DNA from: Zerene cesonia
Lineage: Eukaryota > Arthropoda > Insecta > Lepidoptera > Pieridae
Assembly: GCF_012273895.1 (NCBI RefSeq)
Contig: NC_052116.1
Coordinates: forward strand, 3,472,001-3,536,000
Length of the DNA stretch: 64,000 nucleotides
Direction: 5' to 3'
Position 1 is the stretch's first letter; each line of letters begins with the position of its first letter. A program made the translations under genes and the position numbers. This document shows, in pieces, positions 22,003 to 34,200 of the stretch. The notes beneath the pieces are model-generated. The model was not told where the DNA came from and made no database searches. It worked only from the letters and a program-made list of their open reading frames with translations.

Positions 22003-25000
22003 ATGTTTCCTACAAATCACAAAACTATCTTTGTTTTGGATCATACTCCCTATTTTGGTATCTCTTCTGATAACCCTATAGACTTTGATGTAACGAAAAG
22101 CCGGGGTCCTGGATATGTACCCTTGCCTCCTATTTGTAAATCGTTATGGACTTGTAGTGTAGAAGCTGCCGTTGAGTATTGTCGTATCGTTTGGGATTTA
22201 TTTCCTGAAGGAAAACTGGTTTGTTATTTTATTTTGTGTAGTTTCGTAACTGTCGCTATTACAATTTCGATGAAAATCAATACATAACACCATTACATTG
22301 TATCTAAACTCAAAGTTTATATATTTTGAACTTCTCCCAATCATAAATTGACTGACGACAAAAAATAAGATAGAGAACTACTAGTACTAAAAATTACTTA
22401 CTTAGCGCTGTAAAACATAAATTTTGTTAAGTTAAACTCTTCTGCGAATGCTTAAACAATTTAATATATTTTACAGGTTAGATTTGTTGTGAGTGATGCT
22501 GCGGCACATATTTTAAATACCTGGGCAGTGACGCAACAAAACTTGACACATGTGAGTTGTTTCCTTTTGTAGGAACTGTAAAAAAAGAGTTGTTATAACT
22601 CTGTTTATATAATTAAAAATATTTTTCATTAAATCAACTTATATTTCATTTTAAGTACATGTGCAGTAAAATTTATAATGTTACTAACTTCTTTGGAAGA
22701 ATAATATTGAAAGCTCAGAATCAGAGATTGGAAAAGAAGAGTAAAAAGTCAGCTGAAAAATTTAGTACATAAAGTAATCATTGTTCCAGATATTAAATGG
22801 ATTATGTCTTGTGGGTCCAGTGAGGAGGGGAGCAGGGGGGGATGTTGTTGGTCTCTGTGCAGCAATTGAGTCCCTAGGTGAACCCTCTCCTATACAAGCC
22901 TCCAGACCACCTGCTGAAAGACATTTTCAAAATCGGTAGGAAACATTTTAGGTTTTTATTATTTTAGGAGTATATGGGGAAAAACTTGATACAACTTTTC
23001 TTAGTATAAGTTAGTTTTATTCTAGCAGTGTAGAATTGTTTGAAATTACATACTATTGTCTGCTCACAGATAAAAATTAAAAAGAGATTATGAATATTAT
23101 ACTTAAAACTAAACAAAAATAAATACAAAAATCCTGATAAATATATTAGGGTACTTTAAAAAAGTCATGGTCATTGTAATATTATTCATATAAAGCATTG
23201 GGTAGCATATACTTCCTTGAACTTTATGTTTTGGTTAGGCATATCCAACTACCCTAATTAATTATTTTTCATATATTTCAGTGGCCGTATAATTTGTATA
23301 ACAAGTGCAAGAGATGACGACTCCATTAGAAGTCTTGCTGAGATTGCTCTCAACACACTGGTACAGCAAAACAAAAAAGCATCGGCTATACAACCACCTA
23401 CTACTGCAGATGCATCTACAAGCACACAGTAATTCTTATGATATAATTTAATGAAATAAATGTTAAAATTGTGGAAAATATAACAATTTTTTGGAAGTCA
23501 GATTCATAATCATTATTTATGTAATGACATTTCTAATTAAAATATATATAAATAGATAATTGTCTCATATTCCTTTTGCACTGTTGTGTAAAAAAATAAT
23601 ATTATATTTTATAGAAGGTGTTTGCTTTTGGTATTGACAATGTATGTATTCTTCTTCCTAAACCGATATGCCATATTATTACTGATATTTTTAGTCATTG
23701 ACCTTGTAAATATCTGTAATTCAATGCAATTGTAAATTTCTCTAAATGAAACTTGGCAATTGCATATTTCTGTTTTCAGAACACTTGTTGTCCACTACTG
23801 TCACTTAGTCATAATTAATGTCACTCCAGAAAAGGCTGAAACTAGAGTAAACAACCAACCACTCACAGAGGTAAGTGATTTTGGAAAATTACCTACCTTA
23901 GCTTGGCTTTTTCGTTGTCCTACATTTGTATACAAGTATTTTTTCGCTAAGGATATCACTTCGTGATGTAACACAGAGTATAAATTATGCAGAAGCAGAC
24001 CTTTGAGCACTTCTTGGCAATATCGTTTTCCTTACCCTTCCCAGTCCTTTCCTTTATTCCCCTCATCAATCCTTTCATCTGGGTTAATCCCTATGACATA
24101 AAAAAAACTCGTGTCGCTATCTGGAGCTGACATGAATTATATTTAACCAGTCTTTATCAATCAACAATCTATACGACCTAACTCCACCTCAATACAATAC
24201 CTCAACAGCTTACATTTAGTCAAGTTTTATGAATAATTTGATCACTTCTATTTCAGATGGGTGGTGGTTTAATGGGTGTTGAAGTAATTGTATGTCGAGC
24301 AAGTGCCTTAGCTAATTTATTAGGAAGACTAGTACTCCCTCACTACAGACTGGCTACCACTACAGTCACTGGGATTCCTATGAAGGTAAATGTACCCTTA
24401 TGCAATATTGGGTATAAGGGCAAGTAGGCAAATAGTCTTCTATATTCATATATTTATGTACTTAAATAATAAACTAATATAAAATATGTAAGTAATAACT
24501 TACTCACCCTTGGTTGCCTGGAAGAGATCACTCTTAAGTAATAACGCCACATGCTGTGCTGGTTTAGTGTTATTTATTTTAAGAAAAAATTATGTGAAGC
24601 ACAATGAAGTGAAAATCAATAAATAAATTCAGGTGTTAAGATCGTTTATGAGGCAATAGGTGTTTTTTATTATATATTATTCAATATAGGAGGAGCAAAA
24701 CGCCAGTTCAAGTGCCAATTATGATGTAGAAATAATTCATTCGGCAGAGGCGCACGCTGGCTTACGAGCTAGTCAAACTGCGGCTGAAGCTAGCGAATCG
24801 GTGAGTTGATCCTTCCTACTATTATTATATATTACTAGCTGCACCCGGCAAACGCTGTTCTGCCTTACTCTTATCATTTAGGGCTATGAAAAATAGATGT
24901 TGGCCGATTCTCATAGATACCGGATAAGCACAAAAAATTTCATCAAAATCTGTCAAGCCGTTTCGGAGGAGTATGGCAACGAAAACTGTGACACGAGAAT

Positions 25001-28000
25001 TTTATATATTAAGATGTTACCTTTAAACCTGGTTTTCGTTTCAACTCCTTTTCCCTAGTGAGAATTAGTTTAAACTAAATGTCTTTGCTAAAGTTAGTTT
25101 TAATTAGGGTAAACACGTTAAAAACTCAAACAGTGCAAAACACATAGAAACATGTTGTATTGCTTGAATAAAAAAAGTGTGCATTGTATGTTACCAAATG
25201 TCTGTCCACATCAACAGTGTTATGCTTAGAGTATAGTATGTTTTTTATCATAAATTAACCTAATTTATTCGATTCTAATTTTTAATTTTTAGTTTTATAG
25301 CATTGAAATGCTTTATAAATGAGAATTTTTTTCTATTCTTTCAAAATTTCTCGATTCTAATTTTGTTTCAAATTGTCTGTTTTGTGTTTTCTGTGTCTTT
25401 CATGTCTTCTATTTAGTTATTATTTTTCATTTGATTGTTTTTCTCAATATATAGGTAGTGCTACGTTGGTGGACCCCCCGCGGGGCGGAGGGTGGGGCCG
25501 GCGGGTGTAATGGCCCCCTATGGAGGGTGACCCCTGCGGATGTCGCCTCAAGACCTTCAGCTTGCCTGGTTAATTTCCTGCTTAATGGACGATCCGTTAC
25601 TTTAGAAGTACCAACGTAAGTACATGTGTACAATTCGTATAAATTAACTCACAGTACGCTCTACAGTGGGCTATGAGCTATCAGCACCGCCAGTGATATA
25701 TAGAGCGAGATGCGAAGATGAGTTTAACTGACTTTATATCTGTTGTTAGAGGTGACATCCCGAGTCGGTGGTATCATCTCAATAGATGGCGTGGGGTGAC
25801 CCTCCGGCACATAAATCCGACAGAGTAGAAGAAATTCGATTACTGTGGCGAAATCACGGGTGGCCGAAAGGCTAGGCACTGCTACGGTTTAGCAAAAAAA
25901 CGCGGGTTAGGATCCCGCCTCGTGATTAAATTTTTTCTATCCTTTCAAAATTTCTCAATATCTATGTTCTCTTTAGTATGAGAATCTCCAATTACATCGA
26001 TTAAGATCACATCATATTTCTATTTCTACAAACTAGATATAAAGTGCAATTAAGCAAAACGTCAAACATGTTTTAATTCTTATCATAACTAAACATAACG
26101 ATTAACGACCAATTGCCATTTTATAATTTTTTTTTTTATATTCTAGAAGGAAAGGTGGATGCAGGTCAGCGTCACACGTACTAGCGGCTCAAGGAGGGGA
26201 ATTATGGATAGGAGCCCTGGGGGGCAGGACTCCCTATGATGATCCTCCCGCTTTGTCGGAGGGCGCTGGAGGACGAGTTACTGACTATAGGTAATTATGA
26301 TCATTATCAGCTTACATTTTGATGTTTGCTGTTTTATGACATAAACGGGCAACCGAGCTGGTGTTGCTGGTGTTGTGTGGAAGAGGATAGGGAAGGGATT
26401 GACGACTGGAAAGAAGTAATGGCATGGGAAGAGTGAGGATAAGGAAACAGGCCTCCGGCTCCTCAGTCACCGTACGAAACGCAGTAGCATGCTACTATTT
26501 TCCGCTATTTTTCTGTGGGGGTGTGGTACTTCCTCAACCCGAGCCGAACCCCAAAGCTACTTGACTTCTACATAAATGCTGTTGCTGCATGGGCAAAGGA
26601 GAACGTAAAGATTACCTAACACCATAATTCAAATAGCAAATTTGTCAAGCAAGTAACCGGTTATTGGGTCCCTTGTTCATTAGAGAAAACAACTAAATTC
26701 GAATATGTTGCGCGGTGTTAAATAAAATAATTGTATTCTAAATTAAATTAATACAAATACTCGGTTACCATTAAGGTAGGTTACAACTAACAAGCTTGTG
26801 ATTTCACCATAGTGTTTGTTCCTTTTCTGTAGAGTTTTATATGGGCTACAAGACCACAACTACCATCGTATAATAGAATAATAATTATGTTTAGAAAAAA
26901 ACTTAACGGTCTTCAAATCATCATAACTAGATCAAATGAAATGGGACCACGTGGTAGGTACCAGTTTTTAAACAAAAAAATAAAAATCGGTTCACCCAGT
27001 AACAATCGATTTGATAACCTCGTCCTTTTTTTGGAAATCGGTTGAAAAACACAAAATAAATTGTTTTTATAAGCATTATCAGATTATATTTCGGGTGCTT
27101 TCATAGTGTTATATTTACAGGATAAAAGAATTCGGAGCGCTAATGCAACAAAATAAGCTACATCCATTGAAAGGTAGCGGCGCAAACGCACGCGCTCGAA
27201 GCAAATTACAACGGCATACTACTTATTGGCCGCTTACTATATCGTCTACCCTCATATTCAACTTAGGATCTGTGAGTATACATTAATATCAATATACATA
27301 TATTCAATATTAGAAATGTTTAAATTATATTTTTTAGATTTTACTGGATATTTCGAAAGTTGATTTTTCCTCTACCTCTCTTGATTCCAAGAGTCAATTT
27401 TGGCAGTTCAAATCATAATTGTTTTTCGACTTATAACAAGTATTTCCACTGTCCACGGAAATCAGTTAAAATACATGTAAATATTTAAATTTTTTGTAGG
27501 TAATGGACCCCCTCACAAGGCTGGTAGTACAAGAGAATCTCACAGATGAGGAAGTGGACTCGTGTCGAGGGGTCCTGTTATCATTATTGGGGATGGAGTC
27601 CCGTCATGAGTTCCCAGCATCACAACTGCCTTCAAACTTGAGGTACATATCAATAATATAAATACATTTTAGCAATATGACTATTGCTAATAAGTAGGAG
27701 AACTGTTATCACTAATATCTCAATATGTAACTCATATTAAGTAAGTGTAAAAGTTTACGATTCTTTAGCCTATGAATTTGTCACCAGATTTAGATGAATT
27801 ATATATGCAATTAATTCAAATATGAGTGATCATCAATGTTAGATATTTATGGAAAATAATGAATGCAAGATTTCACTTTATTGATACGAGAAAAGATAAA
27901 TTTGAACAAATTTGACCATAAAACAAAACTCGATAGTTCGTTCTCTGTCCGTCTGCGACCAGGCTGTTTTTATGAACCTTAACATTTGTATGGAATCCTT

Positions 28001-29052
28001 AGTATAGTAAGTTCGACTCGCACTTGACCTATTATTTTTATACTTCAAATATTCATAAGCATTGCAATACTAAAAACTATAAATAATAAGTTGATTCATT
28101 TTTTTATGTTTTTCTTTTACTGTCTTAAAAAGCAAAACTACAATTGTTATGTGCTATATTTGTATGTTGACAGAGGCAAATCGAGCGGCCGCCGCGAAGA
28201 GCAGTGGCGCCAAGTGTGGGGCGAGCTCGAGGCGCTGATCCGGGCGCACTCCGCGTCGCCCGCGCACCGAGCCTTGTTGAGGACGCTGCTTGAATGCAAG
28301 TCACATAACCATAGTTCGGAGGGTGAGATTCAATTGCGGTTTTTTTTTGTTAATTTGTATAAAAGTTATATGTATTTTTATTGTATTGACTTATATGTAT
28401 AATTAACGAATCGTAGCCCATTTCCTCTCTTATAAATGCAACATTTTTAAAAAAAGTTTGGACCAGTCGTTATGGCGTGGAAAGGAAAGACACATGTGCA
28501 TTTATCGCTTCGTTTTCATGTAAAATAAATTTCTAACTATCGAAGATATTTCTCTTCCATTTCTAGATATAAAATACTTGTTTCATATTAAAAATGACTA
28601 ATTATATATTTGAATGTGTAAGTCGAGTATGTTTGGGCACGAATTGGGTGAGCTTGTACCGGGTAGCGTGCCACACTAATAATAGAAATAATATAAGCAT
28701 TGAACATAGGCATACGGACGAGCTGCCATTTCATGCCGAAGCGTGCTGGACTCTCACATTAAAAATTATCCTTTATATTTAGTATAGATAGAATAACGCT
28801 CTTTTATTATTATTTCAAGGAGAATCTTCGAGAGCAACAGTTATACGAGCAACAACGGATTCTCCACTATCTCCAGTTGGCGCTGGAAACGGCAACAGCA
28901 ATGACGTGTGGGCACCTAGGAATGCGCTAGATGCTTTGTTAGGTGCGCCTAGACCACCGAGGCGACCCGACTTCGCTGGTCGTATGGCGGCCGGGAACAG
29001 AGTGGCTACGTTGTACCCTCATTTGCAGCAAGATGTTGAAACCACCAATTAG
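22003..29052 (+). CDS. asun: Asunder / Integrator complex subunit 13 (13 exons, complete)
   Basis: A subunit of the Integrator complex (snRNA 3'-end processing and transcription attenuation); in Drosophila and human cells it also controls dynein at the nuclear envelope. Exons: 22003-22218, 22477-22551, 22790-22935, 23282-23428, 23780-23870, 24257-24385, 24690-24800, 25455-25615, 26147-26290, 27121-27271, 27500-27642, 28174-28322, 28820-29052. They sum to 1,896 nt, 631 aa, with all phases matching. Recognised by family blocks in order: KTIFVLDHTPYF, KSLWTCSVEAAVEYCRI, RFVVSDAAAHILNTW, ASSSANYDVEIIH, RPSACLVNFLLNGRSV, GGRVTDYRIKEFGALM, RHTTYWPLTISSTLIFN, EEQWRQVWGELEALIRAH and C-terminal FAGRM. 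The ATG at 22003 is in place of the human start. The protein is shorter than human (706 aa): the Lys/Arg-rich segment before the C-terminus is missing here. Head-to-head with USP7. Confidence 0.96.
24023..24108 (+). repeat. SINE-like retroposon, 3' fragment (asun intron 5)
   Basis: It contains CTTCCCAGTCCTTTCCTTTA, CCCTCATCAATCCTTTC and CTATGACATAAAAAAA, matching the 3' part of the 12.97 and 48.9 kb copies. The central section is deleted. Confidence 0.6.
24832..25015 (+). repeat. Lepidopteran repeat ('CAAACGCTGTTCTGCCTTA' family)
   Basis: A second copy lies at 43,976-44,152 with the same order: CTAGCTG, AACGCTGTTCTGCCTTACTC, TTATCATTTAGGG, ATGGCCGATTC-like, CCGTTTCGGAGGAGTATG and GAGAATTTTATATAT. 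The two copies are diverged. It starts in asun intron 7, 32 bp after exon 7. Confidence 0.7.
25854..25928 (+). tRNA. tRNA-like relic (Ser/Leu-type D arm), probably a pseudogene
   Basis: It folds as a cloverleaf: acceptor TCACGGG with CTCGTGA (one G-T pair), D arm GCC...GGC with the A-box-like GTGGCCGAAAGGCTAGGC, anticodon stem CTGCT with AGCAA (one mismatch), T arm GCGGG-TTAGGAT-CCCGC. Position 33 is C instead of T, and the T loop/B box reads GGTTAGGATCC rather than GGTTCGAATCC, so it is likely non-functional. It lies in intron 8 of asunder, same strand. It could be a decayed tRNA gene or the head of a tRNA-derived SINE. The anticodon call is not reliable. Confidence 0.4.
26332..26574 (-). 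repeat. SINE-like retroposon, internally deleted (asun intron 9)
   Basis: Reverse orientation, like the 12.97 kb copy: TTTATGACATAAACGGGCAA, then GGGATTGACGACTGGAAAG, GGCCTCCGGCTCC, CACCGTACGAAACGCAGTAG and TCTGTGGGGGTGTGGTACTT. The region around the CGCCTGATGGTAAGC motif is lost. Confidence 0.7.
26905..27048 (-). repeat. Lepidopteran repeat fragment, 'GGTGCC' family, reversed (asun intron 9)
   Basis: On the minus strand it reads ACCGATTTCCAAAAAAAGGA, CGAGGTTATC, CTGGGTGAACCGATTTTTAT, AAAACTGGTACCTACCACGT and GGTCCCATTTCATTTG, matching the 38.2-38.4 and 51.8-52.0 kb copies in order. Confidence 0.65.
28621..28763. repeat. Two head fragments of the SINE-like family (asun intron 12)
   Basis: 28621-28671 resembles the 5' head in plus orientation (AGTCGAGTATGTTTGGGCAC, GAATTGGGTGAGC). 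28716-28763 resembles it reversed (CATGCCGAAGCGTGCTGGAC). The facing arrangement suggests two old insertions or a rearranged one. Confidence 0.5.
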
Positions 29053-29834
29053 TTTTCTTGATACTAATTTCAAACGGTTTCCAATAATTATTCATAAGTA
29101 CCTATGATAATTAATTTTAAAAAATAAGAGTAAGAGAGAGAGAGTCTAAGAGAGTTGTGATGGTCAAATTTTTTTTACTTTCCAATTTAATGAAACTCGT
29201 TCAAGTGGCATAAAATATAAATGTTAATAATGTACAAGTATGAAAATGAATTCTTAAAACACGCAACTTTTTTTACAAAACAATATTATTTATTTGTAAG
29301 AAGGCTTACTGTATAGAATGTTATTAAAAATAAGTCAGTATAATAGTGTTTTACTTTGTGCCACTTATTTTGTAACTAGATTGTTTAACTTTGTAAGTTA
29401 ACCCCCTTTTCTTAAAACATATTTTCGCAAATAGAAATTACAACAGTACCTATGCTAATAGCTAGATACATAAGACAAAGATAGTTATATTTTAGCAATC
29501 AGTTCTTTAATGTAAATGCGACAGTGTTTTATTTTGAAAAAAAAAATCTATTTTGTATATTAAGAAGGCCACAATTATCTTTTTATTTTTTATGTAGACT
29601 AGAACTGACCAGACCAGAACATAGATCTTAGTAGAATTGATGTTTAGTTCTGTGTATAACCATACCACCAAACTGACCATTTAATTAGCAAACGTTTTAA
29701 GATGTGACTCTTTCAAAGCAATTTATATAAAATTGTTATAGCAATAATTTTGAAGTCATAAATTTCAAGAATGCTATACTGTTAGAAAAACTTATTAAAT
29801 CTATATATTGTGTTGTTTGAGTACAAGGTTTATC

Positions 29835-29883
29835 AATAAAAATGCGACATTATAAAATTAATATCTTATATTTGTTCAATAAA
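29835..29883 (+). terminator. Candidate poly(A) signals of asunder
   Basis: AATAAA at 29835-29840 and again at 29878-29883, about 785 and 825 nt past the asunder stop codon. No coding sequence lies between. The convergent gene ends at 30397, so the two 3' UTRs are close or overlapping. Confidence 0.5.
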
Positions 29884-30396
29884 AACTACATTGTGGGCCC
29901 GTGTGCCCGGCGCCCGGGTAACACGTCCTTTGTATTATCTTGTTGCATATAAACTCTGCGGGCAGACTGTATCATAAGGCAATGGAGTGAGTGTCGTCAA
30001 GGCATCTGGTCCTGTCTGTCGCGGCTTCCCCTTCACCCCTCCCCTCAACCCTTCGCCGCCTATCGTTACAATTATTGGAATGTCACGAATGCTTCAACTC
30101 GAAAATCATTACAAACGAAACTAAGGCTACGAGCCGCTCCGTAACACCGCTGTACAATCGAGCGCCCGAAGTCCAAACGCATCCGTAAAAGATTAAATTA
30201 CAATAATAATAATAATCGATTACAATCGATCGTCCAATTAATCAATTAATACCCTATAAAACTTACAAAAATCGACCGGTAATCTTAAACTTAATCTAAG
30301 CTAAAATTAAACGGAATTGAAAAATAAATTACCTAGGTACAATGTTTAAGTCTAGTAAGCTATTTATATAGGCGCGCGGGGTCGGTGGGGGCGCTG

Positions 30397-31942
30397 TCAG
30401 TGCGTGGCTTCTCGAAGCTTCTTGGCCACCGGCGGCGCCGCCTCCGACGCATCGCCCAGCGAGCTCTCTTCCGCTGAACTCGCTTCTTCTATTTGTCTGT
30501 ACAACACAATATTACTTTTTATTTGCTGTTTGCTACAGGAATATATGAAAGTATTAAAAATTATCCCATATATGTTGCAAGTAAATGCATAATATATGAA
30601 TCATATGACATTTGTGTTGTGTATTTGTTCCATGACATTGTTATTTAGTCCAAAAAAATGAAACTCGGGGTTTGCAGTATTCATTCTTAAAATATATAAC
30701 TAGATAGATAGAATATATATACAACTAATTCTATTTCGGAATAAAGTTCAAGATAAAAAAAATAACTTTCATCCAAGTACAAAACAAGGAATTTATTGTG
30801 TATTATGTAAGACCTAATATTACAGTTATTTTCAATTAATTTGATTATAAAATATATCATGTAAGCTTGGCATAAGTGTTACAACACAGTACTATCTATC
30901 CAAAGTATGATAATAGGCATGGGAAACTATGAAGGACACAACATTTGTGGTAAATAATTACTATTATCAAATTTGTACTTGTAAAGATATACTGTATAAA
31001 ATAATGTATAATGAAAAATGAATATGGGTGAATATAGCTGTAGAGGATGAAAATGTTAAAATAAATAGAAACCTTTTAGCGCGCGGCGTGCTTAGCGCGG
31101 AGTCGGAGTTGTCGGAGGGAGACGCGGGTGTGGCCGGGTTGGAGGGCGAAGCGCCTTTCGCGTCCATTGAGTCCTCCGTGCACGACGTCGTGTCTTCGGC
31201 GCATTCTGATGATAGTTTGCCTGCAATTTGTCAGTTGTGTCGATTATTTGACTTATTAGTCATTTATGTGACTTGGTAAGGCAACAAAGACTCGAGAGTC
31301 TTAATCGTCATATTATTATATTTTTCATTTTTTAATATAAATATTATTTGCATACTAATATATTTAGTATAGTTACTATATTTCTCATTTCAATGATTAT
31401 AAATGAAGTCATGAACAAGAAAGAGTTCTTTGAAATATTCATTTAATTTTTATCAATAAGAGATACTGACCATTACCATTTGTGGGTGGTTCTAAATTGC
31501 TTTCGTCACTGGGCAGTGGTGAGCCACCATTTGTGGGTGCAGTTAATTTTGGTTCCTTGCCTAACAACTCTGGTTGTAAATCTGATACAATATTGTGTGT
31601 CCATAACGCCAGCTCTACCATGTGTGGTGACCACTTCTTGCCACAGCCATTTTGTTCCTGGGACAAATAATGCATTTCATTAAAATGTTGTCCATATAAA
31701 TTGTAGAACATAATGATACACATTTACTAGTGAACTGTGAACATGAAACCATAATTGGTGTACTTTGTTAAGTTTAATGGATACATTTTTTATTATGCGA
31801 AAATTAATGGTACTTTATTATTCAGCTTTGTGGTAAGCATTTGTTTGAAGGAATTAATGAGTGCATTTTCAATGAGTAGTTCCTGAATCTATGTCATAAT
31901 TGTACACAGATTTTATATATATATTTTATATATATATATATA

Positions 31943-31993
<51 letters not shown>

Positions 31994-34042
31994 TATTAAT
32001 GTGAACATTAATGTCTATTATAAACATTACCTTCATTTTCGCCTCAAATAAATATGCATGAAAAATTATTAATATATGTTTGTACAGATTGTTTTTTATA
32101 AATATTCACAACAAAGACCTTTAATCTGAACACAGAAAGGAAACAGCTGTCTTGAAATCATTAATGTGAAATTGATTGCTTTAGCAACATCTGTTCTTTT
32201 TAAACATTGAATTACTGTATTTATATCATAGCTATGATGTTATTTAGCATTATTAGCATCTATCAAAGGACCATAAATTTAATAAAATTGTTAAGTTTAC
32301 AAGTCACTTCACAGGTACAACATAATATAAAGGTTATTCATATGTAATCAATGTAAATTAATAATTTTTTTACTAAATTAACTCACCTTATTTAACCTAT
32401 CACAGACGTTTCTAATATGTTTAACAAAATTGAGGTATTCCTTGGCAGTGTAGTCACTCCCCTCCATTTCGGGGATGGCTTGTATACATTCATCCGCCAT
32501 AAAAGGTGCTATATCAGGACTCGCAGCAGCAAGTAATGCTGAGGCTGTTGCTGTGCCCACACCCTTGAGATTACTTAATGCTGTCATTGCTGATTCAATG
32601 TTTGGCAATTTCCGGAAAGCTTTTTTTGTCTCCTGCATCACTGCTCTGGGTGTGTTCACTTTTATGAGGTAAGAAAGTTGTGGGTAGAATTTCCCTCTCT
32701 GAAAATAGATTTATAATATTCAGTTATCTATAATTCTTACAGATTTAGTTGACAATTACTTAATTTATTGTTTTATGTATAACTTATATTTAAACTGTAC
32801 CCTGTTTACCAGCTTAATGGCACTTAAATTATTAGACATATGCATAAAGATTTACTTACCGCTTGCTTCCATTTCATCAGCTGTACCAACTCTTCATGTA
32901 CCATATGTGCATCTTTTCCCCTTGATTTGATCTTCTTTGGTAGTTCATTCTGGTACCTACAGGCAATATAATAAGAATGAAGAAAAATTAGTTAAGCTAA
33001 AATTTTTTTCTTTGTTCATTATCTAACGAGGCATAAAATATAAACTAGGCGTAAATTACATCCATTGTAATCTATTTTTAAATTTTTTTCATAGAAATAG
33101 GGAATTCACATTCAGTAAGAAAGGATACTAAATATTTTTTTCTTTTTATTAAATATAAATGTATAGCCTATATTTAAAGTATAAGCATCAATTTGAAAAT
33201 GCTTAGCGATTGAACTTGTATTGTTATTCCAGTTTTTATGACCTACATGAAACCCACATGTTATGCACATTGCACAATAGACTATTATTATTACTTATTT
33301 TCAACATATTGTATATGATGAGGGGTTATGTACCTATTTATTAAATTCAGTTTGTTAAGAAAAGTATTGTTATATCGATTTAAGCATAATATTATAGTCA
33401 ATTGTACTTATTGAACCTTGTTCAACTTCAACATAAAAGCTAAATGGCAAGTCACCATTTTGAGCGGATGTGAATTCTATTCAACGAAGCTTTGTCTTAT
33501 TACTTGTTCCAAGTAGATACAAAATAAATAAAATAACACGAGTAATGTTTGAAGCGTGTTATTTAATCAAGGATCTATGGAATTACTGAGCGAACGCTGT
33601 AAAACAAGTACATTATAAATGCAATATATGAGCGATGATACGTAAAGGACAGCCACCATTTTATAACGCCTAAGCGCGGCGATATTTTCCCCCACACTGG
33701 CTTCAGGAAAAACGATAGTGTCAATTTGACATCGATCCCACGTGACGCAGTGATTTTAATGAGCCGTCCGCGGACTAGAGATGCAGTCCGCGAGGGAGGT
33801 AGCTATCAAATCAGTTTGCACGGATACACACACAATACAAGTTCATTGACACGCCACGGCCGCATTTTCTCCTTTGAAAGACGTCGCACTTACCAGTTGT
33901 CCAATTTTATCAGCTCCTCTGGTTTCTTTGTTTTCTGTTCAGCTTTAAGTTTAATTGCTTGTGGATATAACTTTAAAACACTGTCAAACTGTTTCGCATC
34001 CGCCTCCAGAAAGAAAGTAGACGTGTCTTTCGCGGTAGCCAT
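30397..34042 (-). CDS. Uncharacterised protein with helix-hairpin-helix-like segment (6 exons)
   Basis: Exons: 34042-33894, 32956-32860, 32698-32387, 31657-31471, 31220-31073, 30496-30397. They sum to 993 nt, 330 aa, and phases match. I recognise it as a conserved-looking protein but not by name. Seen: an N-terminal helical, Lys-rich part (residues 1-100) with paired Trp (DNWYQNELPKK and LMKWKQARGKFYP); a helix-hairpin-helix-like segment at about 118-140 (ALSNLKGVGTATASALLAA, with the Gly-Val-Gly turn) of the kind that binds DNA backbones in glycosylases and related proteins; then an acidic, Ser/Pro-rich tail. The C-terminus has basic patches PRAKRQ and AKKLRE that could be a nuclear localisation signal. 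Nuclear DNA-linked function is an inference. The exon 4 donor is ambiguous (31477 or 31471, six bases apart, both in frame), and the exon 5 donor GTTTCT is weak. Tail-to-tail with asunder. Confidence 0.88.
31911..31997. repeat. (TA)n microsatellite, interrupted
   Basis: Runs of TA broken by TTTT and a single TG, about 87 bp, in intron 3 of the uncharacterised gene. Confidence 0.9.
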
Positions 34043-34200
34043 TGTGAACGTTCTAAATGTACAACACTCTGCGTACCTATTTAGTTAGCTATAGCGCCGA
34101 ACTCGACGCGGCGGCAGCACCTGGCCAACTGGGCGCACTCTCCCCACTCGCCGCCATCTTGTTAAACCTCGATGTGACGTCGATAATATTACTTGAAATA
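34043..34200 (-). promoter_or_regulatory. Promoter / 5' UTR of the uncharacterised gene, with YY1-like site
   Basis: A GC-richer stretch directly upstream of the ATG at 34042. On the minus strand AAGATGGCGGC (34150-34160) matches the YY1/Pho consensus (AAnATGGCGGC), which often sits at start sites of housekeeping genes. No TATA box was seen. The transcription start is not determined. Confidence 0.4.

Noticed and set aside
33726..34088. Plus-strand 120-codon frame
   Set aside because: Antisense to exon 1 and the 5' region of the minus-strand uncharacterised gene; no family features.
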